Made by a program: the position numbers and the translations under genes. 64,000 nt of DNA from Acinetobacter baylyi DSM 14961 = CIP 107474 (lineage in GTDB: Bacteria; Pseudomonadota; Gammaproteobacteria; Pseudomonadales; Moraxellaceae), in assembly GCF_000368685.1 (NCBI RefSeq), contig NZ_KB849626.1, forward strand, positions 552,846 through 616,845. Direction: 5' to 3'. This document shows positions 28,048 to 36,471 of this stretch, in pieces (positions within the stretch are counted from its first letter, which is position 1; each line of letters starts with the position of its first letter). The notes beneath the pieces are model-generated. The model ran no database searches, had not been told where the DNA came from, and saw only the letters and a program-made list of their open reading frames with translations.

Positions 28048-28599
28048 ATTAAACAGCCTGACCGTAACCAACAACAAGGTGCAAAGAGTAACCGTCCTGC
28101 GATTAATGACGAGATTCGTTCTAAAGAAGTGCGTCTCGTTGGTGCAGATGGGGAACAAAAAGGAATCGTTTCATTAAATGAAGCGTTGCGTGCTGCAGAA
28201 GAAGTTGAACTTGATTTAGTCGAGATCGTTGCGAATGCAGAACCACCTGTTTGTAAAATCATGGATTACAACAAGCACTTGTTTGATTTGAAGCAAAAGC
28301 AAAAAGATGCGAAGAAAAAACAGCATCAAGTGCAAGTGAAAGAAATCAAACTGCGTCCCGCAACGGATGTAGGTGATTATCAGGTCAAACTTCGTGCGAT
28401 TTTAAAGTTCCTTGAAGAAGGTAACAAAGTTAAAATCACATTACGTTTCCGTGGTCGTGAAATGGCACATCAACAGTTGGGTCTTGCTCAGTTACAAAAA
28501 ATTGAAGCAGACGTGACAGAGTATGGTGTTGTTGAACAAGCACCTAAAATGGAAGGCCGTCAAATGGGAATGTTACTTGGACCGAAAAAGAAAAAGTAA
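28048..28599 (+). CDS. infC: Translation initiation factor IF-3 (AUU start)
   Basis: 183 residues if translated from ATT at 28048. The frame is open upstream of the first conventional start (GTG 28129), and the extra 27 residues include the family-like [15 protein letters not shown]. The thrS stop and GGAG lie just before the ATT. The rare AUU start is a known feature of infC: IF-3 rejects non-canonical starts and so limits its own synthesis. The C-terminal half contains [15 protein letters not shown] and the [14 protein letters not shown] end. Confidence 0.94.
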   Translation: MKQPDRNQQQGAKSNRPAINDEIRSKEVRLVGADGEQKGIVSLNEALRAAEEVELDLVEIVANAEPPVCKIMDYNKHLFDLKQKQKDAKKKQHQVQVKEIKLRPATDVGDYQVKLRAILKFLEEGNKVKITLRFRGREMAHQQLGLAQLQKIEADVTEYGVVEQAPKMEGRQMGMLLGPKKKK

Positions 28600-28611
28600 T
28601 TGACCATTTCT

Positions 28612-28642
28612 AAAAAACGCAGCGTAACAGCTGCGTTTTTTT
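28612..28642 (+). terminator. Terminator after infC
   Basis: AAAAAACGCAGC, loop GTAACA, GCTGCG and seven T. It ends the thrS-infC unit, so rpmI-rplT must use its own promoter. Confidence 0.92.
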
Positions 28643-28666
28643 ATACTTCCATTTTATAACTCAGAA

Positions 28667-28701
28667 AGAAAAAAGGAGTGCATATTGGCACTCCTTTTTT
28701 C
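28667..28701 (-). terminator. Terminator of hsp20
   Basis: AAAAGGAGTGC and GCACTCCTTTTTT form a stem of about 11 bp with a short loop, seven bases beyond the hsp20 stop on the minus strand. The flanking A and T runs may let it act in both directions. Confidence 0.88.
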
Positions 28702-28707
28702 TTTGAA

Positions 28708-29175
28708 TCAAGAATTCACAATTTTACTGCTTTCAATGTTTTTGATGCTTTTAGACTGGCCAATTGGAATCTGACGAGGCATTTTTTCTTCTGGAATAAT
28801 GCGTTGTAACTCAATTTTGAGCAAACCATTTTCATAGTCTGCCTGTTGTACTTCAATGTGTTCATCCAGACGTAACGATAATTTAAATGCTCGCCGAGCA
28901 ATCCCTTTATGTAAATATTCAATATTTTTATCTACCTGTTCGGAATCAGGTTGACCACTAATAGTTAACACCTGATTTTCAAGATGGATGCGAAGTTCAT
29001 CCTGATCGAAGCCTGCGCTAGCAATCAAAATCCGATAATTATTTTCTCCATCTTTTTCGATATTATAAGGGGGATAATTCGGTGTTTCAGATTGCATGGC
29101 ATAATCAAATAGATCATTCAAACGATCAAAACCGATACTACGACGAAATAATGGACTTAAACTGACACTACTCAT
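28708..29175 (-). CDS. Small heat-shock protein (Hsp20/IbpA class)
   Basis: 155 residues with an alpha-crystallin domain at about residues 35-130. The start region SPLFRRSIGFDRLNDLF is typical of IbpA-like class A proteins. Inside the domain are YPPYNIEKDGENNYRI, the GIARRAFKLSLRL strand and ENGLLKIEL; the A-x-x-x-G-L/IXI-type pattern is kept in part. It acts as an ATP-independent holdase for unfolded proteins. The ATG at 29175 follows GGAGGT, which lies in a hairpin. Upstream frames in other starts are leader RNA. Confidence 0.93.
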   Translation of the reverse strand: MSSVSLSPLFRRSIGFDRLNDLFDYAMQSETPNYPPYNIEKDGENNYRILIASAGFDQDELRIHLENQVLTISGQPDSEQVDKNIEYLHKGIARRAFKLSLRLDEHIEVQQADYENGLLKIELQRIIPEEKMPRQIPIGQSKSIKNIESSKIVNS

Positions 29176-29179
29176 TGAT

Positions 29180-29206
29180 AAAACCTCCTGATCATTCAGC
29201 AAAGTC
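29180..29206 (-). promoter_or_regulatory. ROSE-like RNA thermometer hiding the hsp20 Shine-Dalgarno
   Basis: In the minus-strand RNA, GACUUUGCUGA faces UCAGGAGGUUUU across the loop AUGA. Pairing is A-U, G-C, U-A, C-G, a G-G mismatch, U-A and two G-U pairs, so GGAGG is sequestered. ROSE elements of alpha- and gammaproteobacterial small heat-shock genes use a UUGCU segment against AGGA with the same G-G step. I worked this out by eye. Confidence 0.6.
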
Positions 29207-29286
29207 ATATGAATAAGAATAGATTGATGAACATACCGTGGCATCAATCAAGAATTTGCAACATCGCCAAATTGTTGCTAAATAAA

Positions 29287-29314
29287 ATATAGGATCGTCT
29301 TTTAATTTTTCAAG
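29287..29314 (-). promoter_or_regulatory. Candidate sigma-32 (RpoH) promoter of hsp20
   Basis: On the minus strand CTTGAAA (29314-29308), 13 bases, then TCCTATAT (29294-29287). The RpoH consensus is CTTGAAA-N13/14-CCCCATNT; the -35 is perfect and the -10 matches in part. It would give a leader of about 105 bases ending in the thermometer. Confidence 0.6.
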
Positions 29315-29473
29315 ACAAAAATCTAAAATTCTCAACAGATGAGTTTCTTTAAGGTTGTTAAGCTAAGTGACTGTTAGAATAAATTGTCTTTAATACTTTT
29401 GATCGAAGATTAAAATCATGTATAAAAGTATAAAAAGACGCCAAGAAACAAAATTAGGATAAGAAGGTATTTC

Positions 29474-30094
29474 ATGATAGACCTATATTATTGGGGGACA
29501 CCCAATGGACATAAGATTACAATTGCCCTTGAAGAAATGGGGCTGGAATACACCATCTATCCCATCAATATTTTAGAAAATGACCAGTTTCAACCTGACT
29601 TTTTAAGAATTTCGCCGAATAACAAAATTCCTGCAATTGTAGATCAGAATGGTCCGCGTGATCAGCCGATTTCAATTTTTGAGTCAGGTGCAATTTTGCA
29701 GTATCTCGGACGTAAAACAGGCTTATTTTATCCTATAGATGAGCAAGAACGGGTTGAGGTAGAGCAATGGTTGATGTGGCAAATGGGCGGTTTTGGCCCT
29801 ATGCTGGGTCAAAATCATCATTTTGGGCGCTTTGCCAAAGAAAAAATTCCCTATGCAATTGATCGTTATGTCAACGAAACCAAACGTCTGTATAAAGTGC
29901 TCAATACGCAGTTGATTGGTCAGAAGTTTGTTGCTGGTGAGTATTCGATTGCGGACATGGCGATCCTACCTTGGATATTACGGCATGAATGGCAGTCGGT
30001 TGATCTCAATGACTATCCCTATGTTCAGGATTATGTTGAGCGTCTGACCGCACGTCCAGCTATACAAAAAGCGCTTTCAATTCAAATCATTTAA
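29474..30094 (+). CDS. Glutathione S-transferase family protein (YfcG/nu-class type)
   Basis: 206 residues. The thioredoxin-like N-terminal domain starts LYYWGTPNGHKITIALEE, the TPNG(x)K motif of the YfcG/YghU nu-class, which act as disulfide-bond reductases using glutathione. NNKIPAIVD (cis-Pro) and SIFESGAILQYL (E-S glutathione-binding pair) can be seen. A helical C-terminal domain follows. It is a single gene between hsp20 and yqaA. Confidence 0.88.
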   Translation: MIDLYYWGTPNGHKITIALEEMGLEYTIYPINILENDQFQPDFLRISPNNKIPAIVDQNGPRDQPISIFESGAILQYLGRKTGLFYPIDEQERVEVEQWLMWQMGGFGPMLGQNHHFGRFAKEKIPYAIDRYVNETKRLYKVLNTQLIGQKFVAGEYSIADMAILPWILRHEWQSVDLNDYPYVQDYVERLTARPAIQKALSIQII

Positions 30095-30196
30095 TTTTGC
30101 TTAAAAGCAAATTCGATCAGCATAAGATGGACATATTGGATATCAGACTTAAAACTGAGATATTAGCCAGATAATGTAATCCATGCGACAACGTTT

Positions 30197-30625
30197 ATGA
30201 TGAGTTATCTGGCCTTATTTATTTCGGCCTTTGGTGCGGCAACTTTACTTCCTTTACAGTCTGAAGCAGTCTTGTTCTCGCTTCTGGCATTGAAACAGCA
30301 ATCTGCACTTTTTCTTTTACTGGTTGCAACGATTGGGAATGTATTGGGTTCATGCGTGAACTGGTGGCTGGGTATTAAGATTGAACAGTTTAAACACAAG
30401 AAATGGTTTCCAGTCTCTGAGCGGCACATGCAATCTGCCCAGAAAATCTATCACCAATATGGTTTTTATTCTCTATTGCTCAGTTGGGTACCTATTATTG
30501 GTGACCCAATTACCCTCATTGCGGGAGTGCTGAAAGAGAATTTTTATCGTTTTATTTTAATGGTGACTTTAGCCAAAGCAGGACGATACGTCTGTATTTA
30601 TTTACTTTATCTGGGATTCTTCTAA
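30197..30625 (+). CDS. YqaA family (DedA-like) membrane protein
   Basis: 142 residues with hydrophobic helices and the family features PLQSEAVLF, GNVLGSCVNWWLG and the amphipathic SWVPIIGDPITLIAGVL re-entrant-type segment (GDP(I/L) motif). Related to the SNARE-associated/VTT fold; some VTT proteins move lipids or maintain membrane homeostasis. The function of YqaA is not settled. Two consecutive ATGs (30197, 30200) are possible starts. Confidence 0.8.
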   Translation: MMSYLALFISAFGAATLLPLQSEAVLFSLLALKQQSALFLLLVATIGNVLGSCVNWWLGIKIEQFKHKKWFPVSERHMQSAQKIYHQYGFYSLLLSWVPIIGDPITLIAGVLKENFYRFILMVTLAKAGRYVCIYLLYLGFF

Positions 30626-30626
30626 A

Positions 30627-30657
30627 GGATCTGAATAAATTTTATTTGTTCAGATCC
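30627..30657. terminator. Long hairpin between yqaA and the TonB-C-like gene
   Basis: GGATCTGAATAAAT faces ATTTGTTCAGATCC across three T. It forms a stem of about 14 bp with one U-G pair. There is no T-run after it in either direction, so it may act as a weak terminator or as an RNA 3' end stabiliser for the convergent genes. Confidence 0.5.
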
Positions 30658-30667
30658 ACCATCAGAT

Positions 30668-31396
30668 TTATTGCTGACAGTTATCCAACCTAAATTCGAT
30701 CTGGTCTTTTAGACTTGATTTCTTATAGAGCCATAATGTTTTAGGTACTTCAACAGAGGCCGTCGAAATAGCCTGCATGATTTTTTCATCTAATGCATAG
30801 ATGCCTGAACCTTTCTTAATTTTGATTCGGGTGGCTTGTCCGTCTTTATCGACCTTAAATTTGAATTTGATCAAGCGGTCTTTACCTTTTAATTCTTCAC
30901 GCTCAACTTGTAATACTGGCTGTTTCAAATATTTAAATGGAACGGATTTATCTTGTTGTTGTTTCAACCAGTTTTCAGAATTAAAGGTATAGATACAATC
31001 GTTACTGTTGAGTGGCTGGGTCAGTTTTAGGGTAAATGCCTGATAACCAATGGTTGGAATTGCATTACCGTCCACTGTAAACGGTTTGATCTGAGCTGCC
31101 TTTGCAGCACTGGTCAGCATCTGGTCAAGTTGAGGAAGACCTGTACTTTCTTGAATCGTGGCTTGACCTGTTTCATCTGAAACCACCCTCACAATCGCTG
31201 CACGATCCTGATGATTCAAGTCATTGTCCGAATATTCAAGCTGTGGTGTTCTGGCCCATTGTAATCGTGTCGTGAGATGTGCAGGAAGAGCCGAACTTTT
31301 TTGTGGGGTAAGTTGAACGTTTGCTGCTATTTCTTTTGCATGCGTATGAGCAATGGGTATGCAAAGGAGCAAAGACAAATAAACAAAAGCTTTCAT
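30668..31396 (-). CDS. Secreted protein with two TonB C-terminal-like domains
   Basis: 242 residues from the ATG at 31396. A signal peptide (MKAFVYLSLLLCIPIAHTHA) is followed by two repeats that look like the TonB C-terminal domain. The first (AAIVRVVSDETGQATIQESTG...LPQLDQML) and the second (LIKFKFKVDKDGQATRIKIKKGSG...LDEKIMQAI) share the V-x-D-x-G-x-A/V pattern. There is no N-terminal membrane anchor or Pro-rich span, so it is not a classical TonB. It looks like a periplasmic TonB-C domain protein. The partner is unknown. Confidence 0.65.
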   Translation of the reverse strand: MKAFVYLSLLLCIPIAHTHAKEIAANVQLTPQKSSALPAHLTTRLQWARTPQLEYSDNDLNHQDRAAIVRVVSDETGQATIQESTGLPQLDQMLTSAAKAAQIKPFTVDGNAIPTIGYQAFTLKLTQPLNSNDCIYTFNSENWLKQQQDKSVPFKYLKQPVLQVEREELKGKDRLIKFKFKVDKDGQATRIKIKKGSGIYALDEKIMQAISTASVEVPKTLWLYKKSSLKDQIEFRLDNCQQ

Positions 31397-31488
31397 ACGT
31401 TGTTCTTGAGAATGAGTGATGGAAAAAAATAAAAATATAACTCCTGAAAGTATTCCTTGTTTAAAGAATACTCGCAACAAGAAAATGC

Positions 31489-32751
31489 TTAATGTTCTGA
31501 ACTTTTAGTAATATCGACTTTAAATAGCTCTTTAGTTTTGCTCCAACTGAGCACGACGACGCCCAAAGTCATGCATCCGCCAAGTAGCGTTGCTGTAATG
31601 GTTCCCAGATACTTTGCGGCCAGCCCAGATTCAAATGCACCCAGTTCATTACTGCTAGAGACGAACATACCATTGACCGCAGCTACGCGACCACGCATGT
31701 TTTCTGGAGGAAAAATTTGCAAAATCGTTTGACGTACAACCACCGAAATACTGTCACATGCTCCTGTCATGGCTAAAGCAAATAGTGATAGCCACATATG
31801 ACTTGAAAACGCAAAAATAATTGTAAATACACCAAATCCAGCAACCGCAAGTAGCATATTACGCCAAGCATGATGGGTGGGAGGAAATTTGGTCAGTGCG
31901 ATCATTGTCAATAATGCGCCAATTGATGGAGCTGCTCTTAAATAGCCTAAACCTTCGGGTCCAACTTTCAGTATATCTTCTGCAAAAATAGGCAACAATG
32001 CGATCACGCCACCAAATAGAACTGAAACCAGATCCAGTGAGATTGCCCAAAGTACAATCTTGGTTTTCCAGATAAAACGAAAGCCATCGCCAAGACTTGA
32101 CCAGACATTTTCATGTTCGATACTTGGAAATGTTCGTTTACTCAATAAGAGAATGAGACAAAAACAGATGAAGAGCAAAATGGAGACGCTAAAAAGACTG
32201 GTTTCACGGCCTAAAAATGCCAGCATAAATCCGCCTAGCATAGGGCCTAGAATAACCCCACTTTGCCAGCCGATGGTGGTCCATGTGGCGCCATTGGCAT
32301 AAAGCGCTCTAGGAATCAGAAAAGGCTTAAGTGAGGTCGCTGATGGACTATAAAAGCCACGAATCACACCGAAGCAAAAAATAACTGCGTAAATTCCAAG
32401 CGCCAGCGTATGGACACCAATCTGTCCAAGGCCATAAAGGTGAAATAATCCCCAAAGTACCAAAGGTAATGGAAAGGAAAAAAACAGACAGATTTTCATA
32501 ATCAATTGTTTATTAAACCTGTCGGCAACATAGCCGCCCCAAAGTGAAAGACTGATAAATGGAATGGCTTCTGCAAGTCCAATTAATCCTAAGGTGAGAG
32601 GATCCTTGGTAATTTGATAGAGTGAATAGGCGACAATAATCTCCTGAATCAGAATCGCAAGTGTCAGGCAAAACTGATTGACTGTAATAATGGAGAAATC
32701 ACGATATCGGAGAGCGGCAAAAGCGTCCTGCTTAGGTTTCATAAGTATCAT
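31489..32751 (-). CDS. MFS transporter (EntS-like family)
   Basis: 420 residues with about 12 hydrophobic helices. Motifs: GLAEAIPFISLSLWGGYVADRFNK (MFS A-like loop G-x3-D-R) and a second-half loop FPPENMRGRVAAVNGMFV typical of the MFS_3/EntS group of exporters. The substrate is unknown. Two ATGs (32751, 32742) are possible starts. It lies on the minus strand before rpmI, separated by a gap of about 230 bp that holds the rpmI promoter. Confidence 0.85.
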   Translation of the reverse strand: MILMKPKQDAFAALRYRDFSIITVNQFCLTLAILIQEIIVAYSLYQITKDPLTLGLIGLAEAIPFISLSLWGGYVADRFNKQLIMKICLFFSFPLPLVLWGLFHLYGLGQIGVHTLALGIYAVIFCFGVIRGFYSPSATSLKPFLIPRALYANGATWTTIGWQSGVILGPMLGGFMLAFLGRETSLFSVSILLFICFCLILLLSKRTFPSIEHENVWSSLGDGFRFIWKTKIVLWAISLDLVSVLFGGVIALLPIFAEDILKVGPEGLGYLRAAPSIGALLTMIALTKFPPTHHAWRNMLLAVAGFGVFTIIFAFSSHMWLSLFALAMTGACDSISVVVRQTILQIFPPENMRGRVAAVNGMFVSSSNELGAFESGLAAKYLGTITATLLGGCMTLGVVVLSWSKTKELFKVDITKSSEH

Positions 32752-32900
32752 ATATTGAGAATATTTGCCTAATTATAAGCGCAGTTCCTTAAAAATAATG
32801 ATCAGTTTTTGGTTTTTTATGATGAAATTTTTCCTCAAGTAAATGATCGGATTGTCTTGGGTGTGCTCTAAAAATGCTTTTGTTTTGAGCAAGGATCATG

Positions 32901-32961
32901 TATGATTTCGCCTTCCTTACCTGCAGGTCGATTTGCAATGGTGCAAACGCGCCGAACAGGT
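32901..32961 (+). promoter_or_regulatory. rpmI-rplT promoter and structured leader
   Basis: TATGAT at 32901-32906 is a likely -10 (the -35 is weak). Downstream are ACCTGCAGGT (32919-32928, perfect palindrome) and TTTGCA-ATGG-TGCAAA (32932-32947, perfect hairpin). CAGGT at 32957-32961 can also pair with ACCTG at 32919-32923. Ribosomal protein L20 represses rpmI-rplT by binding leader RNA in E. coli; this is a candidate for such a site, not a demonstrated one. Confidence 0.45.
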
Positions 32962-32978
32962 GCTCAAAAGAGGTTACT

Positions 32979-33173
32979 ATGGCTAAGTTAAAAACTCGCC
33001 GTGGTGCAGCTAAACGCTTCAAAGCGACTGCAAACGGTTTTAAGCGTAAACAAGCGTTCAAGCGCCACATCTTGACCAAAAAATCTGCGAAACGTATTCG
33101 TCAATTACGCGGCTGTGTAATGGTTCATGTTTCTGACATGAATTCAGTTCGTCGTATGTGCCCATACATCTAA
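32979..33173 (+). CDS. rpmI: 50S ribosomal protein L35
   Basis: 64 residues, very basic, with the L35 start [20 protein letters not shown] and RRMCPYI at the end. AAGAGG precedes the ATG. It lies 11 bases before rplT. It is separated from infC by 4.4 kb, which is unlike the contiguous infC-rpmI-rplT order in most bacteria. Confidence 0.97.
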   Translation: MAKLKTRRGAAKRFKATANGFKRKQAFKRHILTKKSAKRIRQLRGCVMVHVSDMNSVRRMCPYI

Positions 33174-33184
33174 GGAGATTATAA

Positions 33185-33544
33185 ATGGCTCGTGTAAAAC
33201 GTGGTGTAGTGGCTCATCGTCGTCACAAAAAAATTCTTGCTCGCGCTAAAGGTTACTATGGTGCTCGTTCACGCGTTTACCGCGTAGCGTTCCAAGCGGT
33301 AATCAAAGCTGGTCAATACGCTTACCGTGACCGTCGTCAGAAGAAACGTCAATTCCGTGCTCTATGGATTGCGCGTATCAACGCTGGTGCTCGTCAAAAC
33401 GGTTTGTCTTACAGCCGTATGATCGATGGCTTGAAAAAAGCTCAAGTGATCATCGACCGTCGCGTATTAGCTGACATCGCTATGCATGATGCAGTAGCAT
33501 TTGCTGCTTTAGCTGAAAAAGCAAAAGGCGCTTTGGCTGCATAA
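33185..33544 (+). CDS. rplT: 50S ribosomal protein L20
   Basis: 119 residues, the full usual length, with the conserved basic N-terminal extension ([31 protein letters not shown]) that penetrates 23S rRNA during early 50S assembly. The globular end contains [12 protein letters not shown] and the ALAEKAK tail. A GGAG precedes the ATG. It is followed by a strong terminator. Confidence 0.97.
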
Positions 33545-33556
33545 GCTTAGAGATTC

Positions 33557-33588
33557 AAAAAAAGACCGCTTTTTAGCGGTCTTTTTTT
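33557..33588 (+). terminator. Terminator of rpmI-rplT
   Basis: AAAAAAAGACCGCT, loop TTTT, AGCGGTC and seven T. It begins 13 bases after rplT. Confidence 0.93.
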
Positions 33589-33763
33589 GCTTTAAAACGT
33601 ACAATTAAGTGTAAATAAAAAGAATAAGATACTAAAAATGAATGATGAAAAATTCTTAAATGACTTAATTTAACAAGTCGAACAAGGCCATTTTTTAATA
33701 TTTATATTTCTGTGAGCATATTCCAAAGCAAACTAATCATGTGGAGAATAGCTTCTTAAGCCC

Positions 33764-33961
33764 ATGGTTGCCTTCTGCATTTCAACGGACATTAAGCATC
33801 TGACTGCTGGACATTGCGAGATGCTATTTAGGATGATCGGCATGACCGAAGAACATCTGAATATTCAAAATCCAAAACAATGGAGCGGCTTAAACCTTCT
33901 TGGCTTTGTTTTGATACACGTTTGGAAAAGCCTAAAAATTACAGATGATCAACAGGATTGA
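33764..33961 (+). CDS. Doubtful small ORF, unknown
   Basis: An ATG frame of 65 codons in the 468-bp gap after rplT. TGGAGAA lies about 20 bases upstream of the ATG. The sequence has two cysteines and a hydrophobic stretch (LNLLGFVLIHVW) and ends in a charged tail. I recognise nothing in it. It may be a short gene, a decayed remnant or chance. The bases before it (33589-33763) are AT-rich and I see nothing else there. Confidence 0.25.
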   Translation: MVAFCISTDIKHLTAGHCEMLFRMIGMTEEHLNIQNPKQWSGLNLLGFVLIHVWKSLKITDDQQD

Positions 33962-34012
33962 TTAGACATACTTTGATGATTCTTCTTAAAGTAGTAAAAA
34001 AGGAGATCATTT

Positions 34013-34210
34013 ATGAAAGTACTTGTTGAAGGTATCGAGCAAGGTTCCATTGAAATTGAATTAGGATTGTTACCACGTTTAGGTGAAAGTGTACGAATTT
34101 TTTATGGTCCGGATGCTGAAATTGAAGGATTGGTTGAGGGTGTTCATCATGTGATTAATCAGCATGATGGCGGGCACCATGTCATTATTAAAATTAAGCC
34201 AACATTCTAA
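34013..34210 (+). CDS. Conserved-looking small acidic protein, unknown
   Basis: 65 residues (MKVLVEGIEQGSIEIELG...). The pattern is a small beta-rich fold: short strands such as VLVEGI, SIEIELG, SVRIFYG and HHVIIKIKPTF, with a His-rich turn (GVHHVINQHDGGHH). A strong Shine-Dalgarno (AAAAAGGAG) precedes the ATG, which supports a real gene. No family is recognised. It sits between rplT and pheS. Confidence 0.6.
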   Translation: MKVLVEGIEQGSIEIELGLLPRLGESVRIFYGPDAEIEGLVEGVHHVINQHDGGHHVIIKIKPTF

Positions 34211-34226
34211 CCAATAAATATGAGAA

Positions 34227-34248
34227 CTGAGATCCAAACGGATCTCAG
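34227..34248. terminator. Hairpin after the small acidic protein gene
   Basis: CTGAGATCC, loop AAAC, GGATCTCAG. It lies between two convergent genes. The following bases (GCTTTGT) contain few T, so it is a weak intrinsic terminator. Confidence 0.55.
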
Positions 34249-34261
34249 GCTTTGTAAGCGA

Positions 34262-35302
34262 TTACAGACCAAAATAATAGGCACAAGCACAAATAATAAT
34301 GGTCAAAATAATCAGCTTGATGACACCAGATGAACTCACCTTATGATGTGTGCTTTCAGATGCTAGAGCTTGCTTTTGAGAAAAAGCAGTTTGAGCCTGT
34401 GGATCAAGAGGCGATACAATCTCGATAGGTAGACGTTGTGCAGATTGATAATGATTTGCAATTTTAACAATCAGTTTTGCATACAAATCATCAAGTTTCT
34501 GACTGAAATTTCTTAAATTGATTTGTTCTTCTGGAGAAATCATTTCTCCTGAATCGTGATAAGGATTTTGACGTTTTTGCTGAATAAAATTGTTAAAACG
34601 TTCCATCTTATAAAGCAGTTCATGTGCCAGATCGGCCGAGTAATCTGTTGGCAATAAGGATAAATACTGGACTTCTTGAAGTTTTAAGTCTTCTACTTCT
34701 TGAATTTTAGATTTTTCGATCCCGTAAAATGGAACATCAAGTTCTTGAGTGGCTGTAAAACCTTGAGCCAAACGCTGTTCGAATAGTTCGGTATTTAAGA
34801 ACGATGGAATTTTTTTCCAGTCTGTAGCATCTAAATCTGCTTCAACTTTCTTAGATAATTTGTCATTGAGCTCAAATCGCCAGAAGGTTTCCTGATGAAT
34901 TTTGACCTGCTGAGACGCAGGTATTTCAAAATCATTGTCATTTAAATACCATTCAGCAAGTTCTTTCCCAAGCAGCCATGCCGTCTTTTTGTTTTTTTCA
35001 TGGCTCACAATAAAATGTGCATAGGGAAGTAGCTCAACATTGGCATTTGGATTTTGCTCTTCGTTGAGCAAGCTTGAAAGATGCAGGCTAATTCGATAAC
35101 TACCTTGTCTTTTTAAGCCTTCAAGCCAAACCTGAAAATGCTGGGCCAATAAATGCTGTGATAGCAAATCTCGAAAGTATAAGGCATGCTGGCAAAAGAT
35201 AGAGTGTTGCTTCCACCGCGAAAAACTCAAGTCATGGCTAAGATATTCATTGCCATAAGTGACCAGAGTGAGTTGTTGTTTCCAGATTTGATCAAGTGCC
35301 AT
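34262..35302 (-). CDS. Tail-anchored protein of unknown function
   Basis: 346 residues from the ATG at 35302 (MALDQIWKQQ). It has no signal peptide; a long soluble part is rich in Gln, Leu and charged residues. The only hydrophobic helix is at the very end (IKLIILTIIICACAYYFGL), so it should sit in the inner membrane with its body in the cytoplasm. The segment from about 210 to 290 looks helical and coiled-coil-like. I do not recognise a family. A start at 35317 (MRNST) is possible. It lies opposite pheS and is transcribed alone. Confidence 0.7.
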   Translation of the reverse strand: MALDQIWKQQLTLVTYGNEYLSHDLSFSRWKQHSIFCQHALYFRDLLSQHLLAQHFQVWLEGLKRQGSYRISLHLSSLLNEEQNPNANVELLPYAHFIVSHEKNKKTAWLLGKELAEWYLNDNDFEIPASQQVKIHQETFWRFELNDKLSKKVEADLDATDWKKIPSFLNTELFEQRLAQGFTATQELDVPFYGIEKSKIQEVEDLKLQEVQYLSLLPTDYSADLAHELLYKMERFNNFIQQKRQNPYHDSGEMISPEEQINLRNFSQKLDDLYAKLIVKIANHYQSAQRLPIEIVSPLDPQAQTAFSQKQALASESTHHKVSSSGVIKLIILTIIICACAYYFGL

Positions 35303-35435
35303 TGTTGAGTTTCTCATTCACACTGTGGTTTATCTTATACGTTTTATAAATCTACTGCCTAGTAATTTTCCTGTGTTTATGCTTCATCAATCCATTTAAA
35401 AACTGTTAGAATGCAGAGTTTTATTTTATTTATAA

Positions 35436-36437
<1,002 letters not shown>

Positions 36438-36471
36438 ACATTTTCTGGATTAAATTTAAGGTTTTATAAAG

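Noticed and set aside
33764..33961. A gene remnant from an inserted element after rplT
   Set aside because: The short ORF has no similarity I can recognise and there are no flanking repeats; it is kept only as a low-confidence ORF.
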